From Clostridium sp. UBA699 (GTDB taxonomy: Bacteria > Bacillota > Clostridia > Clostridiales > Clostridiaceae), in contig DBML01000025.1 of NCBI GenBank assembly GCA_002298915.1, positions 62,001 to 126,000 on the forward strand: a stretch of DNA of 64,000 nt. The letters run 5' to 3'. Positions 16,013-23,809 of the stretch are shown here, one piece after another (position 1 is the stretch's first letter; every line of letters starts with the position of its first letter). The notes under the pieces were generated by a model. That model saw only the letters and a list, made by a program, of their open reading frames with translations, was not told where the DNA came from and did not search any database. Both the position numbers and the translations under genes were made by a program.

Positions 16013-18231
16013 TATTCGATCTTCAGGAGCCTTGCGTTCGTGGCTACGATTATGGTGCTCAGCGACATCAGGATAGCCCCCGCAGCGGGGCTGATAACTA
16101 TGCCCTGGTTGTAAAGGACCCCCGCAGCAAGCGGCAGCGCGATGATGTTGTAGCCCGTGGCCCAGAAGAGGTTCTGCTGCATCTTCCTGTAGGTCGCCTT
16201 CGAGAGCTTTATTACGTTGACGACGTCGAGAGGGTTGCTCCTGACGAGGATAACGTCCGCAGTCTCTATGGCAACGTCGGTCCCGGCGCCTATCGCTATC
16301 CCCAGGTCCGCCTTGGCGAGGGCAGGTGCATCGTTGACGCCGTCTCCCGTCATCGCCACCTTCCTGCCTCCCTGCTGTATCTCTGCGACCTTCAAGGCCT
16401 TGTCCTGCGGGAGGACCTCTGCGTAGACCTTGTCGATCCCCAGCCTGCTGCCGACGTAGGCTGCTGCCCTGCTGTTGTCGCCGGTCAGCATGTAGGACTC
16501 TACGCCCATCTGCTTGAGCGTGCCCACTGCCTCTATGGCCGTTTCCTTTATGATGTCAGTGAGGGCTATATAGCCTATGAGGCCTCCGTCGAGAAGGACG
16601 AAGACCACTGTCTTGCCTTGGACAGCCAGTTCCTCGTAGTCCGCCCAGTTGAATCCTATGTCATGCTCTCTTATGTAGCCTGGGCTCGTTATGAGAACCT
16701 CCCGGCCGTCCACCAGTGCCTTCAGTCCGGTACCTGTTATGTTCCTGTAACCTGTGACCTCCCTTAGCATTATCCCCTGCTTCCTGCCTTCCTCCACGAT
16801 CCCCTTTGCGATAGGGTGTTCGGACTGCGATTCCACGGAGCATGCTATTCCGAGGAGTTCCTCCCTGGTCACGCCTATCTCGCGGATGTCGGTTATGCCG
16901 AACTTTCCCTCTGTTAGGGTGCCTGTCTTGTCGAACAGCACGGCGTTCAGCTTCCTCGCATTCTCAAAATTAGCCCTGTTTCTTATGAGGAGCCCGCGTT
17001 TTGCCCCTATGCTCGTTGACACCGCCGTCACGAGTGGCGTTGCAAGGCCTAGCGCATGAGGGCAGCATATGACAATTACGGTGACCGCTCTTTCGACGGA
17101 GAAGTTGAGGTCCCTGCCCAAAGCGGTCCAGGCGGCGAAGGTGGCTATACCCGACACAACGGCGATGTAGAAAAGCCATTTTGCTGCCTTGTCGGCGAGG
17201 AGCTGCGTTTCGGACCTCGATTCCTGGGCCTCCCTGACGAGCCTGATGACCTGGGAGAGGAACGTATTCTCACCGGTCTTGTTGACCTTGAACTTCAAGG
17301 CCCCCTCGCCGTTGATGGACCCTCCGATGACCTCGTCCCCGGCTTTTTTGTCCACCGGGACGGACTCCCCTGTGACCATTGATTCATTGACCGATGACGA
17401 GCCTTCCAGGACCAGACCGTCCATGGGGATCTTCTCGCCCGGCTTGACCAGGACCACGTCCCCTTCCCTGAGCTCCTTCGCTGGCATGTCCATCGTTTCG
17501 CCGTTGTCCATGATCATGTGGGCAGTCTCGGGCATGAGCTTGACGAGCTCCTCCAGAGACCTGGATGCGCCCATCACGGACCGCATCTCTATCCAGTGCC
17601 CCAGGAGCATTATGTCGATAAGTGTCGCCAGCTCCCAGAAGAAATCCATGCCCGTGAGCACGAAAACCGTCAGTGAGCTGTATACGTAGGCCACGGTTAT
17701 TGCCAGGGCAATAAGCGTCATCATGCCCGGAGACCTTTTCCTGAGCTCGTCCGCAGCGCCCTTCAGGAATGGGATCCCTCCGTAGACGAAAAGCGCTGTT
17801 GAGAGGGCGAAAAGGATGTACGAGTCGCCGGAAAACCTGATGTCGAGTCCGGCGAACATCTGTATCATCGGTGACAAGATGAGTATTGGCACCGTCATCA
17901 CAAGCGAAACGAAGAACCGCTTCCTGAAATCTGCGACCATCATGGCGTGGTGGTCGTGCTCTGAGTGGCCGGAGTGGCCAGCGGTTTTGTGGTTGGCCGC
18001 TGAATGGTCCATACTGCTGTGCTCTGCTGCAGCTTTAGTCTCGGCCGGCTTATGCTCCATGCGGCTGTGGTCCATCTGGCTGTGGTCGGCCGCGTCTGCA
18101 GGCTTGTGGTCCATTTGGGCGTGGTCCATATGACTATGGTCCATCTGGGCGTGACCGTCCTGCTTCTTGTCCGGTTCATGTGCTGTTGGTTTATGGTCGT
18201 GGCCGGCATGGTTCATGTGATTGTCATCCAT
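16012..18231 (-). CDS. copB: CPH-type (P1B-3) copper/silver-translocating ATPase, CopB-like
   Basis: 739 aa. The first 95 residues are a His/Met/Asp-rich tail with repeated MDH and HSQMDHS-like units, a metal-binding form typical of CopB. Eight membrane helices are present. The membrane metal site is CCPHALG (about residue 392), i.e. CPH rather than CPC, which marks the P1B-3 group exporting Cu (I/II) or Ag. DKTGTLTEGK (about 433) holds the phosphorylated Asp, and TGDGVNDAPALAKAD the hinge. The start at 18231 follows GGGAGGGAGAGCA. It lies 26 bases after an SRPBCC gene, probably in one operon. No CopZ, CopY or CsoR gene is adjacent. The export direction is family knowledge. Confidence 0.9.
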   Translation of the reverse strand: MDDNHMNHAGHDHKPTAHEPDKKQDGHAQMDHSHMDHAQMDHKPADAADHSQMDHSRMEHKPAETKAAAEHSSMDHSAANHKTAGHSGHSEHDHHAMMVADFRKRFFVSLVMTVPILILSPMIQMFAGLDIRFSGDSYILFALSTALFVYGGIPFLKGAADELRKRSPGMMTLIALAITVAYVYSSLTVFVLTGMDFFWELATLIDIMLLGHWIEMRSVMGASRSLEELVKLMPETAHMIMDNGETMDMPAKELREGDVVLVKPGEKIPMDGLVLEGSSSVNESMVTGESVPVDKKAGDEVIGGSINGEGALKFKVNKTGENTFLSQVIRLVREAQESRSETQLLADKAAKWLFYIAVVSGIATFAAWTALGRDLNFSVERAVTVIVICCPHALGLATPLVTAVSTSIGAKRGLLIRNRANFENARKLNAVLFDKTGTLTEGKFGITDIREIGVTREELLGIACSVESQSEHPIAKGIVEEGRKQGIMLREVTGYRNITGTGLKALVDGREVLITSPGYIREHDIGFNWADYEELAVQGKTVVFVLLDGGLIGYIALTDIIKETAIEAVGTLKQMGVESYMLTGDNSRAAAYVGSRLGIDKVYAEVLPQDKALKVAEIQQGGRKVAMTGDGVNDAPALAKADLGIAIGAGTDVAIETADVILVRSNPLDVVNVIKLSKATYRKMQQNLFWATGYNIIALPLAAGVLYNQGIVISPAAGAILMSLSTIIVATNARLLKIE

Positions 18232-18257
18232 TGCTCTCCCTCCCTTTCGCTGATCCT

Positions 18258-18722
18258 CTATTTCAACGCTTCGCACAGGCCCTTCAGCTTTTCAAGAGCC
18301 TGCTCAAGATCTTTGTCTGTCTGCTCTTCGAATTTCTGTTTTTCTTCGCTGTCTTTGAACAGGCCCTCTGGCAGCCTGTACGCGTACTCAAACGTGTAGT
18401 CGCAGCCGAAGCCCTTCGCTTCGCCCTTTTCGGTCTGGACGACCCATACCTCTTTGCCCTTGTTTTCCGAGAAAAGCTTGTACTTTGTCTTGAAGCCGTG
18501 GTCGCTTATGTAGGTTTCAGTGATTTCCAGGATGCTGGCGAACGCCTTTCCTGAGACGCTGAACGAAAAGTCTGCCCTTGTCCCGACATCGCCGTTTCCG
18601 GCACTCTCTGCGTCAGGAGGGATCCCGAGCGGGGTCTGTGTCCAGTTTTCAGGGTTTCTGCAGAAGTCATAGACTGTCTCGAAAGGAGCATCGATAAAGA
18701 TTGTTTTCTCACCTTTAGGCAT
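18258..18722 (-). CDS. SRPBCC-fold (START-like) protein
   Basis: 154 aa. The N-terminal TIFIDAPFETVYDFCRNPENW is the standard first strand and helix of SRPBCC proteins (PhnA/polyketide cyclase/CoxG type), followed by FSFSVSGKAFASILEITE strands and a long charged C-terminal helix (KQKFEEQTDKDLEQALEKLKGL). It binds a hydrophobic ligand in a cavity; which one is unknown. The start follows GAAGGGAAGTGGAAAA. It is first in a likely two-gene operon with the copper ATPase, but a link to metal handling is only positional. Confidence 0.7.
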   Translation of the reverse strand: MPKGEKTIFIDAPFETVYDFCRNPENWTQTPLGIPPDAESAGNGDVGTRADFSFSVSGKAFASILEITETYISDHGFKTKYKLFSENKGKEVWVVQTEKGEAKGFGCDYTFEYAYRLPEGLFKDSEEKQKFEEQTDKDLEQALEKLKGLCEALK

Positions 18723-18792
18723 TTTTCCACTTCCCTTCAGCCGTTATTTCGCAATTTTCTGAATTCGTTAATACCATTATACACCAAAAGCC

Positions 18793-18844
18793 AGGGACGG
18801 TTAACAACTGTTTGCTGAAAGCCAAACAGTTGTTAACCGTCCCT
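18793..18844. repeat. GGGACGGTTAACA repeat, full palindrome
   Basis: Copy 5, 52 bp, one of the two shortest and most symmetrical copies: both arms carry the AACTGTTTG continuation. It lies between divergent genes. Confidence 0.93.
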
Positions 18845-18871
18845 GTTTTGTTTGAATATTCAGAAAAGACG

Positions 18872-18901
18872 TTTCCAATTTAGTTTCGCTAGTTATATAA
18901 T
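18872..18901 (+). promoter_or_regulatory. candidate promoter
   Basis: TTTCCA (18872-18877), 18-base spacer, TATAAT (18896-18901), 41 bases before the gene at 18943. Confidence 0.4.
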
Positions 18902-18942
18902 GAAGTTAGGTCAATACAATCGAATAGAAGGAGGAGTGGTTT

Positions 18943-19335
18943 ATGGCTGGCGAGAACGAAAAAGCAATTCTCAGAGAAGTAGATGCTTTCATTGAAACCT
19001 GGAACAGAGGTGACGCGGAAGGCTTGATGGATTTTCACACAGAGGATTCGGTTCGTGTAGGTGTTGCCGGCGACGTTCAGCACGGCAAGACAGAGTTAAA
19101 GGCTGCGTTTTCGAAGCTGTTCAGCGGTTCCCTGGCAGGAGCCAAAGTAAAGATCGAACACAGCACGGTGAGAATGCTCTCTCCTGACCTTGCGGTTTGG
19201 CAGGGTCCGATGGAGATCTCACCTGTTTCTGGCAGCCCGCTAAAAGGCTATGCAGTTCAGATTATGAAAAAGGAATCTGACCGATGGCTCATCCTTGAAG
19301 CGCATCTAAAGTTCTTTCCGATGCCTCGCTCATAG
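18943..19335 (+). CDS. NTF2-like (SnoaL/DUF4440) protein
   Basis: 130 aa. EVDAFIETWNRGDAEGLMDF followed by HTEDSVRVG is the classic start of the NTF2-like/SgcJ family, and the C-terminal SDRWLILEAHLKFFPMPRS completes the cone-shaped fold. Members bind or isomerise small hydrophobic molecules, and many have no assigned substrate. The ATG follows AAGGAGGAGTGGTTT. The muconolactone-isomerase-like gene starts 32 bases after its stop, so they form a small operon of two compact alpha/beta barrel proteins. Confidence 0.75.
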   Translation: MAGENEKAILREVDAFIETWNRGDAEGLMDFHTEDSVRVGVAGDVQHGKTELKAAFSKLFSGSLAGAKVKIEHSTVRMLSPDLAVWQGPMEISPVSGSPLKGYAVQIMKKESDRWLILEAHLKFFPMPRS

Positions 19336-19367
19336 TAGGTTGATTCTAGGTTTAGGAGGATTACGAG

Positions 19368-19667
19368 ATGAATTATTTTGTAAAAGCAAATATTAAGGAA
19401 AACACAGGCCTTTCGCGCGAAAAACTGTCAGAGCTTTCGGTGGAGCATATAAAGCTTATGCTCCGGTACAAGGCTGAAGGGAAGATTGTGTACGGAGGGG
19501 TTTTGTCAGGCCGGAGGTCAGCTGTTTACATTGTAGAGGTTCCGACAAACGATGATTTGGAGAATTTCCTGTTCTCTTGGCCGCTGTACAGCTACTGCAC
19601 GTTTGAGATTGCACCGCTGTCGACGCTTGAGTTCAGGCTTGAATCCCTGACAAAGGTTCTGAAATAA
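19368..19667 (+). CDS. muconolactone isomerase-like/ferredoxin-like dimeric barrel protein
   Basis: 99 aa. MNYFVKANIKENTGLSREKL, then a YKAEGKIVYGGVLSGRRSAV core and FLFSWPLYSYCTFEIAPLST, which match the muconolactone delta-isomerase domain (ferredoxin-like dimeric barrel). Whether it isomerises anything is unknown; such domains are widespread outside aromatic catabolism and no catabolic genes are near. RBS AGGAGGATTACGAG. Last gene before a terminator at 19696. Confidence 0.68.
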   Translation: MNYFVKANIKENTGLSREKLSELSVEHIKLMLRYKAEGKIVYGGVLSGRRSAVYIVEVPTNDDLENFLFSWPLYSYCTFEIAPLSTLEFRLESLTKVLK

Positions 19668-19695
19668 AGAATAGCTTAAATTAGTTGAAAATGAA

Positions 19696-19740
19696 AGGAT
19701 CGGATCCACAGTTCAGGAGTCCGATCCTATTTTAGTTTTT
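19696..19740. terminator. bidirectional terminator
   Basis: AGGATCGGA (19696-19704) pairs with TCCGATCCT (19720-19728), followed by ATTTTAGTTTTTT. It separates the muconolactone-isomerase-like gene from the convergent hemerythrin gene. Confidence 0.75.
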
Positions 19741-19748
19741 TCCTGCAT

Positions 19749-20417
19749 CTAGCCCAAGAGGAACGGTTTCATATGCTCCCATTTTGATTTCCACACAACG
19801 GGCAGCAGCTCCTGCAGGAAGAACGGTGGCATTGTGTTTTCCATATACGCGCGGTCATCGGTTTTAAGGTTGTAGAGAATGAAAGGCAACAGCATTCCCG
19901 GATCCTCCACCTTCATGCTGAACGAAGCTGCATCCTTCATCAGATTCAGCTGTTCATCAGCGTTCATTACGGCATCGGTTATGCTTGGCTCGTAAAGATT
20001 CTTCACCTCTATTCCTATATGAGGCGTCCATATCCCGGCTATGCTTTTTACAGCATCGTTCAGATTCTTTAGAGGTTCTCCTCCCTGCGGCTGGACTGCC
20101 ATCATGTTGAGGGCTTCCTGCATTGCATCCAGGAAAACATCCATTTTTTTGTGATCAGCCGAAAGCTTGTCGAACGGTGCTGTGGGTAGCTTTGCCCTGA
20201 GGTAAGGGAAAACAACATTGTCTTCGCTCTGGTGATGAGCGTTTATGACCCATACGAGAGCCCTTGCATAGGTTATAAACCCATCTTGGGTTTCAGCGTC
20301 AGGATATCCGTCCTTGATGTAACTTTCACATTTCTCTCCGGCTACTTCCAACCCGCGTGTAATAGCACTGTGTATATGCATCATAAGCACACCGATGTTT
20401 GGTTTGTTGCTGCTCAT
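19749..20417 (-). CDS. hemerythrin HHE-domain protein
   Basis: 222 aa. Iron-ligand-like residues are MMHIHSA (about residue 13), HHQSEDNVVFPYL (about 62), SADHKKMD (about 84) and WTPHIGIEVKNL (about 130), the four-helix spacing of a non-haem di-iron hemerythrin-like domain. The C-terminal 80 residues (PFILYNLKTDDRAYMENTM...) form a second helical part seen in larger members. Likely roles are oxygen, NO or iron sensing or damage repair; the sequence does not decide between them. The ATG follows GAGGAGGGATTCTA. A single-gene unit with a family repeat at 20536 upstream. Confidence 0.78.
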   Translation of the reverse strand: MSSNKPNIGVLMMHIHSAITRGLEVAGEKCESYIKDGYPDAETQDGFITYARALVWVINAHHQSEDNVVFPYLRAKLPTAPFDKLSADHKKMDVFLDAMQEALNMMAVQPQGGEPLKNLNDAVKSIAGIWTPHIGIEVKNLYEPSITDAVMNADEQLNLMKDAASFSMKVEDPGMLLPFILYNLKTDDRAYMENTMPPFFLQELLPVVWKSKWEHMKPFLLG

Positions 20418-20535
20418 TAGAATCCCTCCTCTTCTTAATTGTTGTGAGCTGCGATTTCATTTCCCTTAAAGAAAGCATATATCTTTTAACTTTTCTTTTC
20501 AACACATAATTTCAGAAGATTCTGCCAACAAGCCG

Positions 20536-20587
20536 GGGGACGGTTAACAATTGTTTGCTTAAAGCGAAATAGTTGTTAACCGTCCCC
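20536..20587. repeat. GGGACGGTTAACA repeat, full palindrome
   Basis: Copy 6, 52 bp, between the divergent hemerythrin and TPR-like genes. Arms GGGGACGGTTAACAATTGTTT and its near complement. Confidence 0.93.
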
Positions 20588-20692
20588 GTTTCCCGCTCTT
20601 TCTTTTCACAAAATTAATGTCCTGGTCAAGAATATTTACACAATACTTATCTGGATAGGACTATTCTTATCTTAGAAAAGAGGTAATGAAAA

Positions 20693-21001
20693 ATGAAGGA
20701 CATTAAAAATTCGATAGTGTACAAAACCTATATAAGGGAAGCCGCTGCCAAGCTTAAATGCCACAACATGGACGAGTCGTTCGTCCTCATAATGAGGGCG
20801 CTCACCATGGATTCTGACGCACCTGAGCCTCACAACCTACTCGGAATATACAACGAGTTAAAAGGGAACGAGGCCATGGCGAGGAAGCATTACAGGGCTG
20901 CCTATGCGCTGGATCCCACATACGAGCCTGCCAGCAGGAACCTCGAAAGGCTATGCGCCTTCTACGGCGCCCGTGCCAGAAAGGCCGACTTCGGAATATA
21001 A
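20693..21001 (+). CDS. small TPR-like protein
   Basis: 102 aa. Two or three helical pairs with TPR spacing, e.g. PEPHNLLGIYNELKGNEAMA and ARKHYRAAYALDPTYEPASR, whose A-x-x-x-D-P-x-Y pattern is typical of the second TPR helix. It would be a small protein-protein adaptor; the partner is unknown. The ATG follows GAGGTAATGAAAA. Single gene with its own terminator at 21026. Confidence 0.65.
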   Translation: MKDIKNSIVYKTYIREAAAKLKCHNMDESFVLIMRALTMDSDAPEPHNLLGIYNELKGNEAMARKHYRAAYALDPTYEPASRNLERLCAFYGARARKADFGI

Positions 21002-21025
21002 CCTTATGCCGGCGAACGGCAAAAA

Positions 21026-21060
21026 GCCTTCGGATGAATATTTCCGAAGGCCCTTTTTTT
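21026..21060. terminator. bidirectional terminator
   Basis: GCCTTCGGA / TCCGAAGGC with TGAATATT loop, T-run CCCTTTTTTT on the plus strand and a matching A-run on the other side. Shared by the TPR-like gene and the convergent RsgI-like gene. Confidence 0.85.
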
Positions 21061-21079
21061 AGGGGATATTGTATTTTTA

Positions 21080-21961
21080 TTATTCAGCTTTGCCTTTCTG
21101 GGAATTATCGTTTTCTGATTTTTCAGCAGATTTTCCGTTGGCTTTTCCTTTTGCTTCATTGTTCTGAGCTTTGACCTGCTCCTTAACTTCGTTATGGCCC
21201 TTGACTGCTGCTGTTTCTGCTTCAGCTGCAGTCTCCTCTGCGGCTTCTGTCTCTTCATCAACTGCTGTCACTTCATCAGCTGCCTTATTCACTGCTGCAC
21301 CTTTCTTTTCAGTGCGCTGTGCTTTGATCTGGGCCATTATGTCCTTGACAGGCATGCCGATCTGTTCTTTTGTTATCACTGGTGCTTCTCCCTCAGCAGC
21401 TGCTTCAACTCCTGAGTTTTGCGATTCAAGCATGCGGCTCAAGAGGTTGTACTTTCCAGGTGTCAGCTCAACGCCGTAAAGCTCCGAAAGAGCTTTTGCT
21501 TCCTGAACCATCTGGTAGCCTATTCCCTGCGCTGTTACTTCGACAGTTGTTCCGTCCTCAGCAAGCTGCTCTTCTGCTGCTGCTCCAAGTTCGTCGGCCA
21601 GCTCATCTGCTCCAGTCTCGTCAGTTTCTGATGTTGTTGTTATGTATATCTCGTTGCCTGTCTCATCAAAGTAGCCGGCTTCATTTATTGCGTCGACAGC
21701 TGCTGCAACAGCGTCATTCACTTCCATGTTCTGAAGATTAACATCTGCAAGCACCGATTCCGCATCTGCATTTGCATCCAAAGTGACGACCCTGTCGAAC
21801 ATGTTTACGCCCATCTCGATGCCCGGATTGACATCCAGGCTTACCGTGTATACCGGGCTTGCATAAACCTTTGCTCCTGCGCCAAGGAGAGTGACCCCCA
21901 TGACTCCTGCTACTACCATCGCACTGTACCTGCGGTTGATTTTCGTTATCTTTTCTTTCAT
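21080..21961 (-). CDS. exported RsgI-like protein lacking the anti-sigma domain
   Basis: 293 aa. An N-terminal membrane anchor or signal (residues 15-34) is followed by VYTVSLDVNPGIEMGVNMFDRVV, which matches the conserved extracytoplasmic segment after the membrane helix of RsgI-type anti-sigma-I factors. A 90-residue low-complexity tail rich in Ala, Glu and Lys closes the protein. RsgI proteins normally have a cytosolic N-terminal domain holding SigI; it is absent here, since the Met start with RBS AAGGAGGAACAGAAA is only 14 residues from the helix. No sigma factor gene is adjacent. So it is likely a stand-alone envelope protein using the RsgI periplasmic fold. A possibly structured leader lies at 22098-22245. 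Confidence 0.65.
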   Translation of the reverse strand: MKEKITKINRRYSAMVVAGVMGVTLLGAGAKVYASPVYTVSLDVNPGIEMGVNMFDRVVTLDANADAESVLADVNLQNMEVNDAVAAAVDAINEAGYFDETGNEIYITTTSETDETGADELADELGAAAEEQLAEDGTTVEVTAQGIGYQMVQEAKALSELYGVELTPGKYNLLSRMLESQNSGVEAAAEGEAPVITKEQIGMPVKDIMAQIKAQRTEKKGAAVNKAADEVTAVDEETEAAEETAAEAETAAVKGHNEVKEQVKAQNNEAKGKANGKSAEKSENDNSQKGKAE

Positions 21962-22097
21962 TTTCTGTTCCTCCTTAATAATTCGTTGTTACCCGATTCC
22001 GATGTGCAACTGCTGATTCCACAAACCACCTCTCTCTGATTTACTTTTTCCTTCGAAAAGCCATATCATAGTTTCCTCAACAGTTAATTCAACAAAA

Positions 22098-22245
22098 AAA
22101 TCCTGCCATCTCCGATAAAGGAGTCAACAGGATTCATAGCCACTACAAAAAGACTTCCCTCAAGGCCGGTTACGCTACTTGCTCCTATCTCATCTAAAGC
22201 GTCCAAATAAAGATCAGATCGTCATCGCATCCTGTGAAGAGAATA
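22098..22245 (-). promoter_or_regulatory. possible structured leader RNA ending in a terminator
   Basis: On the minus strand a roughly 140-base segment ends in a strong intrinsic terminator: AATCCTG...CAGGATT with an inner GACTCC/GGAG pairing, then TTTTTTTG. This is about 140 bases before the RsgI-like start codon and about 70 after the upstream YhhN stop. Upstream of the terminator are unexplained GC-rich blocks (GTAGCGTAACCGGCCTTGAGG, split here as GTAGCGTAACC and GGCCTTGAGG). The layout fits a riboswitch or attenuator, or simply the 3' end of the upstream operon. I compared it by eye with T-box, c-di-GMP, glycine, fluoride and M-box cores without a match. Confidence 0.35.
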
Positions 22246-22309
22246 TTAAATTTTAATTTTGTGTTTCACTTTACAATATAGCACGCTTTTTCAGAATTTT
22301 CAAGTATTA

Positions 22310-23014
22310 TTATTTTTGCAGAATGTCATCTCCGTAAACTATCGCCAGCAGCAGCGTCCAGGCAGCTACGAAGGTCGCTCTCACAAGCGATTCAGTAAAA
22401 AGCGAAGGGTTGCTTACAAGAGGCGGGTAGAATATCTGGAATGCGGCCCCGAAGTCGCTTGCGAATATCAGGCTCCCTGCCGCTGCAGCCATCTTAGCTT
22501 CGAGTCTGGCGAAATAACCTCTCCTGAGTGCAGTAAGCGAGGTCCATGCCATGAATGTTATGACTGCGCAGAACGCAGGAACAGCTACCGCCATGGCACC
22601 GCCCAGGTACCTGTTAAGCGCCGCGAGCATGACGGCCACCGCTGCGAGAAAAGGAGTGATCAGCAGCACGTCGGAGAGCGACCACCGGAACTTCCTGTGG
22701 AACGCCGCGATCAGGAACGCATATGCAATCAGGAAAGAACCGAGCCCCTGCACTGTACCAGTCGCCCCTTCCTCCAGGATTGGGTATATGAGCAGGAAGA
22801 ATTCGCCCACAGCTGTGAACAGAAAGCTTATCGTTATAAGCTTCTGCTCGCCGAACCTTTTCTTTGCAGCGAGAGCCAGGAGCAGCATCGCTATCGTGAC
22901 GGCGAACTCGAAATATCTTACCGAGTCAGAGTTCCTGAACATCACGATCGCTGCCAGCTCGACCACGGTTATCGTCAGGAACACGGACAACACGAGTTTC
23001 TGGTTTCTATTCAA
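22310..23014 (-). CDS. YhhN-family membrane protein (lysoplasmalogenase-like)
   Basis: 234 aa, seven or eight membrane helices. The pattern LLLALAAKKRFG, FLFTAVGEFFLL and AGSLIFASDFGAAF (conserved Ser-Asp in a membrane segment) is that of the YhhN/TMEM86 family, whose animal members cleave the vinyl-ether bond of lysoplasmalogens. Many Clostridia make plasmalogens, so a lipid role is reasonable. The start is taken as TTG at 23014, because AGGAGG lies 8 bases upstream; the GTG at 23023 overlaps that site. The next gene upstream ends 15 bases away, so the two are an operon. Confidence 0.7.
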   Translation of the reverse strand: MNRNQKLVLSVFLTITVVELAAIVMFRNSDSVRYFEFAVTIAMLLLALAAKKRFGEQKLITISFLFTAVGEFFLLIYPILEEGATGTVQGLGSFLIAYAFLIAAFHRKFRWSLSDVLLITPFLAAVAVMLAALNRYLGGAMAVAVPAFCAVITFMAWTSLTALRRGYFARLEAKMAAAAGSLIFASDFGAAFQIFYPPLVSNPSLFTESLVRATFVAAWTLLLAIVYGDDILQK

Positions 23015-23029
23015 CTGGACCACCTCCTG

Positions 23030-23377
23030 TTACCTGTTCAGCATGTCCCCGATAAGCGTCCCTATGACGATCCCTATCGGTGCCAGGTAGTTGACCGGAT
23101 CGTACAGCTCGTTGAAGAATCCTGTCCTTATGAAGGTAAACAGGGCAAACTGGATCGTCGCCCAGAAAATGCCCTGCATGAGCGCAAGCATGAAGGAGTA
23201 CGTAGGGGAAACGAACGAAAAAACGAATGCGATAACCGCTGCGGCCAGAATCACCAGGTAGAAACGCGAATTCTGCGGGTCGAAATCGTTCTGCCCGACC
23301 ACGAAGATTATGACAAGAATTGCCGACAGCGACGAAAGCGTTGCGACCATGGCCGCTGCCACCAGCCTGCTTGACAT
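23030..23377 (-). CDS. small four-helix membrane protein
   Basis: 115 aa from the ATG at 23377 (MSSRLVAAAMVATL), with four hydrophobic helices and few charged residues. An alternative ATG at 23401 adds eight residues (MRRGDPVP) and has GGGGTG 7 bases upstream; I prefer 23377 for its GAGGAG site, though the spacing is long. No family recognised. Co-directional with the YhhN gene (15-base gap), suggesting a shared membrane-related role. Confidence 0.6.
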   Translation of the reverse strand: MSSRLVAAAMVATLSSLSAILVIIFVVGQNDFDPQNSRFYLVILAAAVIAFVFSFVSPTYSFMLALMQGIFWATIQFALFTFIRTGFFNELYDPVNYLAPIGIVIGTLIGDMLNR

Positions 23378-23443
23378 TGGTACGGGATCTCCTCTTCTCA
23401 TCCAAATCACCCCTGTTCTTTCCCTGCTCGTTTAAACAAGACC

Positions 23444-23683
23444 TTAATATGCCCCGGCCTCGAATATCCCTATGATCTGATCGTCTGTCATCCCGGAGAA
23501 GCCTTTGCAGTAGATGTATGTTTCGCCGTTTATCTCTTCGCTGGTTATCCCCTGGTCCATCTTCTCGGTATCTTTCCACCATTCGTAGCGGGTGCCGTTG
23601 TAAGTCTTTCCTCCCGCCTCGTATGTCCCCGTTATTTTCAAAAGAGTCTCGTTGCCTCTCGTCCTGAGAATTACCGTTTCCAT
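23444..23683 (-). CDS. uncharacterised small protein
   Basis: 79 aa. METVILRTRGNETLLKITG, then YEAGGKTYNGTRYEWWKD and a C-terminal MTDDQIIGIFEAGAY; predicted all-beta start and a short helix. Not recognised. The start at 23683 has GGGGG 7 bases upstream; a longer frame to 23719 has no ribosome site. It lies between the small membrane protein and the hairpin that ends the metal-linked operon. Confidence 0.55.
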   Translation of the reverse strand: METVILRTRGNETLLKITGTYEAGGKTYNGTRYEWWKDTEKMDQGITSEEINGETYIYCKGFSGMTDDQIIGIFEAGAY

Positions 23684-23774
23684 GACACAGCCCCCTTTGT
23701 CGAAATATTCAGAAATCATCTTTGATTTGATTATACATCATCAAACAACCGGTAGTAAAGTCCGAAAAAGCTTA

Positions 23775-23800
23775 AGGAGCGCATCTGCGCTCCTGCCGAA
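23775..23800 (-). terminator. hairpin at the end of the metal-linked operon
   Basis: AGGAGCGCA / TGCGCTCCT with a two-base loop (23775-23794), 15 bases after the stop of the Fe-S protein gene; followed by AAGCTTTTTC on the minus strand. Confidence 0.65.
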
Positions 23801-23809
23801 ACTGCATGC

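Noticed and set aside
22098..22245. c-di-GMP, glycine, fluoride or M-box riboswitch
   Set aside because: Conserved cores of these classes could not be matched; only a terminator and GC-rich blocks are clear.
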